Source: an uncultured Flavobacteriales bacterium
Lineage (GTDB): Bacteria > Bacteroidota > Bacteroidia > Flavobacteriales_D > Sanyastnellaceae
NCBI GenBank assembly: GCA_937996585.1
Contig: CALKUW010000271.1
Coordinates: forward strand, 1 to 5,637
Direction of reading: 5' to 3'
Length of the DNA: 5,637 nucleotides
This document shows, in pieces, positions 1 through 5,296 of the stretch (the stretch's first letter is position 1; the number at the start of each line of letters is the position of its first letter). Position numbers and translations under genes: made by a program. The notes beneath the pieces were generated by a model, which saw only the letters and a program-made list of their open reading frames with translations, was not told where the DNA came from and searched no databases.

Positions 1-2184
1 CCCGAATACAACGTCTTGTACCCCTCGCCATTGGCGGACAAGCTGGCGGGGTATGACCTGCAACCGGGGGTGGCAGACATCGAAGCCAACTTCGACGACG
101 GAACCAACTGGTACTACGGCCTGGATGGCGCGGTGCCCCCCGGCCAGATGGACTTTGTGACCGTGGTGTTGCATGAAATCGGGCATGGCCTGGGTTTTGT
201 CGGAGGTGCCACGGTGGATGCCAATGGCGTGGGGAGCTTCAACATTCCTTCCTATGTCAGCGTATTCGATGGATTCGTGTCCACAGGATCCGGTGACCCC
301 ATCACCACATTTCTGACGGGAACGACCCTGCTCGGGGACGCCCTTACTTCGCAGGACCTCATTTGGACGGGCCCCCAGGCCGGGACATACAGCGTGCTCC
401 CGTCTCCGGTCTTGTACGCCCCGGACGTCTGGGAACAAGGTTCGAGCTTATCCCATTTCGATGAAGCAACCTATCCGAATGGGTCCTTGAACTCGTTGAT
501 GACCCCGGCGATCAACGGCGGTGAGGTGGTCCATTCACCGGGGCCGATGGGGCTCGGTTTGCTGGAGGACATCGGTTGGACGGTGGACTACGATGCCCTT
601 TCGACAGGGGGCGAAGGGTGCACGGATCCCGCGGCGTGCAACTACGATCCCGCGGCCTTTCCGGATGACGGCAGCTGCATCTTCCTGGAGGACACCGGTT
701 GGTGCAATTGTGATGGCGTCCTGGATGTGGATGACGACGGCATCTGCGACGATGTCGACCCTTGCATTGGCCCGGACCTCACGCCGGAAGTGCAACCTTC
801 CGTTCCGTCCACCTACATCGCCGAGGTCACCTTGAATGGGCAACCTGCCTTCGACATGACGGTGGTCGCCCTCATTGACGGCATCACCGCCGGCGCTTCC
901 GGAACCTTCGAATACGAAGGGGGCAGCTGGGTGAGCATGACCATCTATGCGGATGCGGGCGATGTGGTCGGATTCCAGCTATTCGAGCCGCTCACCTGCA
1001 GCACATTCGACATCGACTCCACGGTGGCCGTGGTCACGTCGGGTGGGGCGTTGTCGACATTCGATGATCCGGGCAACCTCCCGTTCGAGGGCATCTTGCC
1101 GCTTGCGGGCTGCACCGACCCGTTTGGATGCAACTACAATCCGGCTGCCACGGAGGACGACGGCAGTTGTTACTACGCCGAGGAGGAATGCGACACTTGT
1201 GGTCCCGACGGCACCATCATCACCAACGATGCCGATGGCGACGGCATCTGCGATTGGGATGAGGTCGTGGGTTGCCTCGACGAAGAGGCCTGCAATTTCG
1301 ATCCGCAGGCGACGGAAGATGTTGAAGGCGCGTGTGAATACCCCTGGGACCTGTACGATGTGGACTATGTCGATTGTTGGGGTGAATGCCTGAACGACAC
1401 CGACGGCGACGGGGTATGTGATGAGGCGGAGATACCGGGCTGCATGGATGTGGAGGCCTGCAACTTCGACCCGCAGGCGACGGACGACTTCGAAGGTGCC
1501 TGTGAATACCCCTGGGACCTGTACGGTGTGGATTATGTCGATTGTACGGGTGAGTGCCTGAACGACGCCGACGGCGACGGGGTCTGCGATGAGGCGGAGC
1601 TGCCGGGCTGTACGGATGCGGAAGCCTGCAATTTCTGGGAGGAGGCCACGGAGGATGATGGCACCTGCGCCTACCTGTACGTCGGGGACATCTTTGGACC
1701 CGGCGAAGTGGTTTTCGGGGATACCGCCACGTACGCCGCCGACAACCTCGATGCCCCGAGTGACTTCGACTGGATTGTGGAAGGGGGTGAGATCATTTCA
1801 GGACTGGGAACCGCAGTCATCACGGTGGTCTGGGACGAGGGCAGCGCGCCGGGAACGGGGTCTGTCACCCTGATCGAGTACAATCCATTCTGCAAGGGGG
1901 ATCCCCATCAGTTGGACGTGACGATTTCCCCCGTGGTGGGGTTGGAAGAGCAAGCGGCGCCCCGGTGGCATCCGGTTCCGAACCCCGCGCGCGACGGTTT
2001 CCGCCTGGGGCCTGATGTGGGACCGGTGATGTTGTTCGATCTCGGTGGGGCACTCGTGCGTTCGTGGAATGCCCAGCTGTCCGATGGCTGGTATCCACTG
2101 GATGGCATCGCCCCGGGCTGCTACCTCATTCGGGCAACTTCGGGGCCTGGAACATGGACGGAGCGGCTCATCGTGATGCCGTGA
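1..2184 (+). CDS. Secreted zincin metalloprotease with Cys/Asp-rich repeats and T9SS sorting domain (5'-truncated)
   Basis: The reading frame is open from nt 1 to a TGA at 2182-2184, so the real start lies upstream; residues here are numbered from the codon at nt 16. HEIGHGLGF (53-61) is a zincin zinc-binding and catalytic motif: H53 and H57 bind Zn, E54 is the general base. A distal His in LSHFDE (H147) followed by a Met-turn LMTP (M162) matches the leishmanolysin-like (M8) order, in which the third ligand lies far downstream. GLLEDIGW (181-188) closes the catalytic domain. Next come a beta-rich segment (about 264-345), Cys/Asp-rich repeats with DxDxDG loops (201-551), a PKD-like domain (about 556-638) and a T9SS type A sorting domain (about 650-722). 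The inferred role is proteolysis or adhesion at the cell surface or in the medium; the substrate is unknown. Exact peptidase family is inferred; the zincin and T9SS calls are firm. No terminator is visible after the stop. Confidence 0.88.
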   Translation, partial: PEYNVLYPSPLADKLAGYDLQPGVADIEANFDDGTNWYYGLDGAVPPGQMDFVTVVLHEIGHGLGFVGGATVDANGVGSFNIPSYVSVFDGFVSTGSGDPITTFLTGTTLLGDALTSQDLIWTGPQAGTYSVLPSPVLYAPDVWEQGSSLSHFDEATYPNGSLNSLMTPAINGGEVVHSPGPMGLGLLEDIGWTVDYDALSTGGEGCTDPAACNYDPAAFPDDGSCIFLEDTGWCNCDGVLDVDDDGICDDVDPCIGPDLTPEVQPSVPSTYIAEVTLNGQPAFDMTVVALIDGITAGASGTFEYEGGSWVSMTIYADAGDVVGFQLFEPLTCSTFDIDSTVAVVTSGGALSTFDDPGNLPFEGILPLAGCTDPFGCNYNPAATEDDGSCYYAEEECDTCGPDGTIITNDADGDGICDWDEVVGCLDEEACNFDPQATEDVEGACEYPWDLYDVDYVDCWGECLNDTDGDGVCDEAEIPGCMDVEACNFDPQATDDFEGACEYPWDLYGVDYVDCTGECLNDADGDGVCDEAELPGCTDAEACNFWEEATEDDGTCAYLYVGDIFGPGEVVFGDTATYAADNLDAPSDFDWIVEGGEIISGLGTAVITVVWDEGSAPGTGSVTLIEYNPFCKGDPHQLDVTISPVVGLEEQAAPRWHPVPNPARDGFRLGPDVGPVMLFDLGGALVRSWNAQLSDGWYPLDGIAPGCYLIRATSGPGTWTERLIVMP
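616..678 (+). repeat. Cys/Asp-rich repeat unit 1 (GCTDPAACNYDP type)
   Basis: This encodes residues 201-221 of the metalloprotease, beginning GCTDPAACNYDP and ending PDDGSC. It sits directly after the catalytic domain and acts as a linker start. Just downstream, DVDDDGICDD (nt 724-753) is a DxDxDG calcium-type loop like those of thrombospondin type 3 repeats. The three Cys positions recur in every unit, which suggests disulfide-stabilised folding outside the cell. Confidence 0.85.
1108..1170 (+). repeat. Cys/Asp-rich repeat unit 2 (GCTDPFGCNYNP type)
   Basis: This encodes residues 365-385, GCTDPFGCNYNP through EDDGSC, the closest unit here to the familiar flavobacterial consensus. It is separated from unit 1 by a beta-rich segment of about 80 residues, and is followed by a CDTCG stretch and a DxDxDG loop (NDADGDGICDWDE, residues 404-416). 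The spacing shows that units 1 and 2 are dispersed, unlike units 3 to 5. Confidence 0.85.
1270..1437 (+). repeat. Tandem 168-bp coding repeat, copy A (unit 3)
   Basis: This 56-codon unit (residues 419-474) begins GCLDEEACNFDPQAT, contains EGACEYPWDLY and ends with the calcium-type loop NDTDGDGVCDEAEIP. It is followed with no gap by a second copy in frame. By hand alignment the two copies agree at about 144 of 168 bases and 48 of 56 residues, with no indels. Most differences are synonymous or conservative, so the unit has been kept under protein-level selection since duplication. Confidence 0.92.
1438..1605 (+). repeat. Tandem 168-bp coding repeat, copy B (unit 4)
   Basis: This encodes residues 475-530: GCMDVEACNFDPQAT, EGACEYPWDLY, then NDADGDGVCDEAELP. 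It abuts copy A directly. Both copies replace the usual DDGSC ending of the Cys motif with D(V/F)EGAC, so they share a derived form and arose from each other rather than from units 1, 2 or 5. Confidence 0.92.
1606..1668 (+). repeat. Cys/Asp-rich repeat unit 5, partial copy
   Basis: This encodes residues 531-551, GCTDAEACNFWEEAT through EDDGTC. It abuts copy B but stops after the Cys motif; the YPWDLY segment and calcium-type loop are absent and the PKD-like domain follows. It keeps the ordinary DDGTC ending, so it looks like the ancestral terminal unit into which the tandem copies were inserted. Confidence 0.8.
1963..2181 (+). other. T9SS type A C-terminal sorting domain of the metalloprotease
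   Basis: Residues 650-722 show the hallmark layout of these domains: a PNPA motif (HPVPNPARDGF), a VMLFDLGGALV strand corresponding to the usual 'lyDlnGrlV', then GIAPGCYLIRA and a terminal RLIVMP strand. In known systems this domain directs export through the T9SS outer-membrane translocon and is removed by the PorU sortase on the surface. The position usually held by Val in 'GvYli' is Cys here (C702), a small oddity. Confidence 0.92.
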
Positions 2185-2226
2185 CATTCAGCTCATGATG
2201 GCGAAGGAATCGGGGTGGCCTCCACG

Positions 2227-2234
2227 TAGATTTG
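2227..2234 (+). promoter_or_regulatory. Bacteroidota -7 promoter element, TAGATTTG, for the CotH gene
   Basis: TAGATTTG matches the Bacteroidota sigma-A -7 consensus TAnnTTTG at every fixed position. It lies in the 54-nt gap after the protease gene and ends exactly 4 nt before the ATG at 2239. With the usual spacing, transcription would begin at or within a base or two of that ATG, giving a leaderless or nearly leaderless mRNA. No clear -33 TTG is present about 20 nt upstream, and there is no Shine-Dalgarno sequence. The CotH gene can therefore be transcribed separately from the protease. Confidence 0.6.
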
Positions 2235-2238
2235 CCCC

Positions 2239-2316
2239 ATGAACCTGCGCACCCTGTCGAACAGGCTCCAAGCCCTGTTGACCCTGCTGCTGTGCCTTCC
2301 GGTGTTGGCGGCTGCC
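2239..2316 (+). other. Signal peptide of the CotH-family protein
   Basis: Residues 1-26 have a short polar N-region with R4 and R9, a hydrophobic core rich in Leu (ALLTLLLCLPVL) and a VLAAA cleavage region, so signal peptidase I would cut before Q27. C19 is preceded by Leu rather than Gly or Ala, so this is not a lipoprotein box. A Sec signal is required for T9SS cargo and agrees with the C-terminal sorting domain. Confidence 0.88.
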
Positions 2317-4527
2317 CAGACCGACATCCCGCCATTCGGTCCGCTCTACCTGCAGGATGAGGTGGCGACCATGTCCATCACCATGGATCCGGACAGCGCG
2401 GAGGCCATGCTGTTCGGTGATGTGGGGTACGCGGCGAACAACCCCTTTCCCGCCGTATTCCATTACCAGTCCTCCGTACTGGATACGGTCATCGACACCA
2501 TCGCGGTGCGGCTGCGCGGCAATACCTCGCTGTCAGCACCCAAGAAGAGCTTCAAGATCGACCTGAATGCCTTCATCCCGGGGCAGAAACTCGCCGACCT
2601 CGAGAAGCTCAACGTCAACGCCAACCAGAATGACCCCTCCATCCTGCGGGCCGCACTGAGTTGGGACATCCTGCGCCGCATGGGCCTGGCGGGCTCGAGG
2701 ACGAGCATGGTGCGCTTAGAGCTCAACGGCGAGTACATGGGGGTCTACGTGAACACCGAGCACATGGACGAGGAGTTCGTGGAGGAGTACTACGACCGGG
2801 ACGGTGGCAATTTCTACAAGTGCCTCTGGCCGGCCACGCTCGAGTACATCGACAACCAGCCGGATTCATACAAGTTCGAGGTCAATGGGCGCCGCGCATA
2901 CGAGCTCAAGACCAACACCGACGAAGACGATTACACCGACATCGCCCACTTCATCGACATCCTGAACAATACGCCGGCCGCAGACCTGCCCTGCGCGCTC
3001 GAGAAGGTCTTCAACGTGGCCGATTACCTCAAGGTGCAGGCCCTCGACGTGGTCATCGCCAACTGGGACAATTACGCCGGCAACAAGAACAACTTCTACC
3101 TCTACCACAATCCGCAGACCGGGCTCTTCGACTACATCGCCTACGACCTCGACAACACCTGGGGCATCGACTGGGTCAACCAGGATTGGGAGACCCGCAA
3201 TCCCTACACGTGGTCCACGGAATACCGACCGCTGTACGACCGCTTGATGGACGTGCCCGAATACCGGGATTGGTACACGTATTACCTGCGCAAGGTGATG
3301 GAGGAATACGCCCACCCCGACAGCGTGGCGGCCTTCCTCGAGCCCCGGCTCGCGGCACTCTCGCCCCTGGTGTATGGCGATGCCTATTACCCCCTGTCCT
3401 TCGGCTTCACCGCGGAGGACTTCGACGCTTCCCTCGACGAGGCGTGGGGAGGACATGTCGAATATGGCATCCTGCCCTGGTTGGAGGCGCGCACCACATC
3501 GCTCGAAGGTCAGCTGGACTCCGAGGTGCCGGTACTGGTCATGCACGAGCTGGAGGACAATGCACCCGTGTTCGATTCCCTACGGGTGCGGGCCATCGTG
3601 GATGGCGGGGACGATGCGCTCGAGGTCACCTGCTGGATCGATCCCGGTACCGGGCCACAGCCCTTCACCATGTATGACGATGGGGAGCACGGCGACCGGC
3701 AGCCCGGGGACGGCACCTGGGGCGTCAAGGTGCCCGTTGCGTGGAACTGGACCACGGTGGACTACCACGTGCAGGCGACGACCAGCGCGGGGTTGGAGCG
3801 CTGGCTGCCGTGTTCGCCGGTGACGGTGACCGTCGGCCTGTCGCCTTCCAACCTCGTGGTCAACGAACTCATGTCGGCCAACGCCAACAACGTTTCCGAT
3901 GCCTTTGGCGAATTCGATGACTGGGTGGAGCTGTACAATGCGGGCTCCGAGCCCATCGAGCTCGGGGGCAAATACCTGAGTGACAACCTCTCGAATCCGG
4001 GCAAATACGCCCTCCCGGAAGGCACCATTGCCCCGGGCAGCTGGGCCTTCTACTGGGTGGACAACGACCCGGAACAGGGGCCCTTCCACGGAGATTTCAC
4101 CCTCTCGGCCTCAGGCGATGAAATCGTGCTGTCCGAATGGGACGAAGACAATGAGGTCTGGGTCATCCTGGATTTCTTCCCTTTCGGTCCGTCCGAGCAG
4201 GACGCATCGCTCGGCCGGTATCCGGACGGGGCAGACTATTGGGTGTGGTTTGCCACCCCCACCGCCAACGCGACGAACAATTATGCCATCATCCTCGGCT
4301 TGGACGAAGCGGAGGGACCGGCGTCCCGCACGATCGGTCCGAACCCCTTCCGGGACTGCGTCCGGTGGAACGGGCCTGCGGCTTCGGGGACCGTTCACGA
4401 TGCACGGGGGCGGCTGCGGCTCGCTTTCGAACAGCGCAACGAACTCTGTCGCGAGGGGTGGGAATCCGGGGTGTACCTGTTGACCCTCGAGGACGGCACC
4501 CGGTGGCGGCTCGTGCTCACGGACTGA
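2239..4527 (+). CDS. Secreted CotH kinase family protein with lamin-tail and T9SS sorting domains
   Basis: This complete 762-aa protein starts at an ATG that opens directly onto a signal peptide, which fixes the start. CotH-family signatures run from about residue 80 to 420: RLRGNTS (91-97), KKSFKIDL (102-109), NGEYMGVYVNTEHMD (163-177), NWDNYAGNKNNFYLYHNP (275-292) and YIAYDLDNTWG (299-309). Characterised CotH proteins are atypical kinases that phosphorylate spore-coat proteins; here D277 and D303/D305 are the likely catalytic or metal-binding acids (inferred by position). An Ig-like segment (about 430-532) holds MYDDGEHGD and GDGTWG. A lamin-tail domain (538-681) follows, with VVNELMSAN and DDWVELYNAGSEPIEL. 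A T9SS sorting domain ends the protein (697-762). It should act on the cell surface or be released. The substrate, and whether ATP is available there, are unknown. No frameshift or missing motif is seen. Confidence 0.93.
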   Translation: MNLRTLSNRLQALLTLLLCLPVLAAAQTDIPPFGPLYLQDEVATMSITMDPDSAEAMLFGDVGYAANNPFPAVFHYQSSVLDTVIDTIAVRLRGNTSLSAPKKSFKIDLNAFIPGQKLADLEKLNVNANQNDPSILRAALSWDILRRMGLAGSRTSMVRLELNGEYMGVYVNTEHMDEEFVEEYYDRDGGNFYKCLWPATLEYIDNQPDSYKFEVNGRRAYELKTNTDEDDYTDIAHFIDILNNTPAADLPCALEKVFNVADYLKVQALDVVIANWDNYAGNKNNFYLYHNPQTGLFDYIAYDLDNTWGIDWVNQDWETRNPYTWSTEYRPLYDRLMDVPEYRDWYTYYLRKVMEEYAHPDSVAAFLEPRLAALSPLVYGDAYYPLSFGFTAEDFDASLDEAWGGHVEYGILPWLEARTTSLEGQLDSEVPVLVMHELEDNAPVFDSLRVRAIVDGGDDALEVTCWIDPGTGPQPFTMYDDGEHGDRQPGDGTWGVKVPVAWNWTTVDYHVQATTSAGLERWLPCSPVTVTVGLSPSNLVVNELMSANANNVSDAFGEFDDWVELYNAGSEPIELGGKYLSDNLSNPGKYALPEGTIAPGSWAFYWVDNDPEQGPFHGDFTLSASGDEIVLSEWDEDNEVWVILDFFPFGPSEQDASLGRYPDGADYWVWFATPTANATNNYAIILGLDEAEGPASRTIGPNPFRDCVRWNGPAASGTVHDARGRLRLAFEQRNELCREGWESGVYLLTLEDGTRWRLVLTD
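3850..4281 (+). other. Lamin-tail domain (LTD) within the CotH-family protein
   Basis: Residues 538-681 carry the LTD pattern: LVVNELMSAN at the start, DDWVELYNAGSEPIEL, KYLSDNLSNPGKYALP, GTIAPGSWAFYW, FTLSASGDEIVLS and a terminal SLGRYPDG with WFATPTANATN. LTDs are Ig-like modules frequent in secreted bacterial proteins and often found with CotH domains, probably for binding surfaces or other macromolecules. The Ig-like segment before it (about 430-532) is the usual linker in such proteins. Confidence 0.88.
4327..4524 (+). other. T9SS type A C-terminal sorting domain of the CotH-family protein
   Basis: Residues 697-762 contain GPNPFRD, a GTVHDARGRLRLAF strand equivalent to 'v.lyD.nGrlv', then SGVYLLTLEDGTRWRLVL at the C-terminus. 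It is divergent but keeps all the landmarks. C707 and C737 could form a disulfide, which is uncommon in this domain. It predicts the same surface route as the upstream protease. Confidence 0.87.
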
Positions 4528-4533
4528 GCGTGG
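4511..4533 (+). terminator. Possible weak hairpin overlapping the CotH stop codon
   Basis: GCTCA (4515-4519) pairs perfectly with TGAGC (4525-4529) around a 5-nt loop. The stem can extend outward to 4511 and 4533 with one C-G and three G-U pairs. A T-rich stretch (TTTTATTT, 4540-4547) follows, but begins six bases after the stem, so it is a poor intrinsic terminator at best. The T tract is also the putative -7 element of the next gene. It may only attenuate read-through, or mean nothing. Confidence 0.22.
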
Positions 4534-4540
4534 CCCGGCT

Positions 4541-4548
4541 TTTATTTG
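4541..4548 (+). promoter_or_regulatory. Near-consensus -7 element, TTTATTTG, for the RluF gene
   Basis: TTTATTTG matches TAnnTTTG at five of six fixed positions (T instead of A at the second). It lies in the 25-nt gap after the CotH gene and ends exactly 4 nt before the ATG at 4553, the same geometry as the promoter upstream of the CotH gene. No Shine-Dalgarno or clear -33 TTG is present. It suggests separate, leaderless transcription of the RluF gene, although read-through from the CotH gene is also possible. Confidence 0.42.
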
Positions 4549-4552
4549 CAGC

Positions 4553-5296
4553 ATGGCGGACGGTGGCATTCGGATCAACAAGTACCTGAGCGAGGTCGGC
4601 CACTGCTCGCGCCGCGCGGCGGACAAGCTGCTCGAGCAGGGTCGGATCACACTCAATGGGGTGGTGCCCGAGCTCGGAACCAAGGTCATGCCCGGCGACA
4701 CGGTCGAAGTGGATGGGCAGGCTGTCGGTGAGCCCACCAGGCAGGAGGACCACGTCTACATCGCCTACCATAAGCCCGTGGGTATCGTCTGCACGACGGA
4801 CCGCAAACGCGAGAAGGACAACATCATCGACGCCATCGGTCATGCACAGCGCATCTTCCCGGTCGGCCGCCTCGACAAGCCCAGCGAAGGGCTCATCTTC
4901 CTGACGAGCGACGGCGACATCGTCAATAAGGTGCTGCGTGCCCGCAACCACCACGAAAAGGAGTATCACGTCACGCTGGACCGTCCCATCCGCGGAAGTT
5001 TCATCGAGGACATGGCCGGTGGTGTGCCCATCCTTGGGACTGTGACGCGTGAGTGCGAGGTGGAACAGACCGGGCCGCGCCATTTCCGCATCGTGTTGAC
5101 GCAGGGGCTCAACCGGCAGATTCGCCGGATGTGCGAGCACCTGGGTTACAATGTGGTCCGGCTGAAGCGCGTCCGGATCATGCACATGCACCTGGATGTG
5201 GCGCGCGGCGAGTGGCGGGACTTCACGCCAGCGGAGCTCAAGGAGCTTCACCGCTTGGTGGACGCCTCCAAAAAAACCAGCGATGGGCACGCTTGA
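4553..5296 (+). CDS. rluF: RluF-type 23S rRNA pseudouridine synthase
   Basis: This complete 247-aa member of the RsuA/RluB/RluE/RluF family isomerises uridine to pseudouridine in the cytoplasm. E. coli RluF acts on U2604 of 23S rRNA and also on tRNA-Tyr. An N-terminal S4 RNA-binding domain (about 6-60) shows INKYLSEVGHCSRRAADKLL. The catalytic domain has YHKPVGIVCTTD (72-83), FPVGRLDKPSEG (102-113) with the catalytic Asp at D108, HEKEY (134-138), GVPILGTVT (157-165) and GLNRQIRRMCEHLGY (185-199). The GVPILGTVT and IRRMCEHLGY stretches fit RluF better than RluB, RluE or RsuA. It lacks the long basic tail of E. coli RluF, ending in SKKTSDGHA. The ATG at 4553 is the only start that keeps the S4 domain whole and lies 4 nt after a promoter-like TTTG. 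The end overlaps the next gene by 14 nt. The exact target base in this organism is inferred. Confidence 0.9.
   Translation: MADGGIRINKYLSEVGHCSRRAADKLLEQGRITLNGVVPELGTKVMPGDTVEVDGQAVGEPTRQEDHVYIAYHKPVGIVCTTDRKREKDNIIDAIGHAQRIFPVGRLDKPSEGLIFLTSDGDIVNKVLRARNHHEKEYHVTLDRPIRGSFIEDMAGGVPILGTVTRECEVEQTGPRHFRIVLTQGLNRQIRRMCEHLGYNVVRLKRVRIMHMHLDVARGEWRDFTPAELKELHRLVDASKKTSDGHA

Noticed and set aside
16..18. TTG at nt 16 as the true start of the metalloprotease
   Set aside because: The frame stays open to nt 1, and the sequence there is already inside the mature protease region with no signal peptide, which a T9SS cargo needs. The gene start lies outside the window.
2215..2225. GTGG-cct-CCAC inverted repeat as a terminator after the protease gene
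   Set aside because: The stem is only 4 bp with a 3-nt loop, cannot be extended, and has no T run. It is too weak to call a terminator or operator.
2295..2297. Cys19 of the CotH protein as a lipoprotein cysteine
   Set aside because: The preceding residues are Leu-Leu-Leu, lacking the small residue required at -1 of a lipobox. A standard VLAAA signal peptidase I site follows.
2866..3546. Minus-strand 226-codon open frame opposite the CotH domain
   Set aside because: It is Val/Gly/Glu-rich and low in complexity, matching the mirror of GAC/GTC/ATC codons in the CotH gene. There is no recognisable motif and no initiation context.
2661..3677. Plus-strand 338-codon open frame inside the CotH gene
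   Set aside because: It runs in another frame across the conserved CotH core, is very rich in Arg, Gly, Pro and His, and shows no domain. It is a GC-driven shadow.
5240..5245. AAGGAG as a Shine-Dalgarno for the FAD oxidoreductase
   Set aside because: It is 37 nt before the ATG, far outside the usual spacing, and lies within Lys-Glu codons of the conserved RluF C-terminal region. Bacteroidota also use Shine-Dalgarno sequences little.
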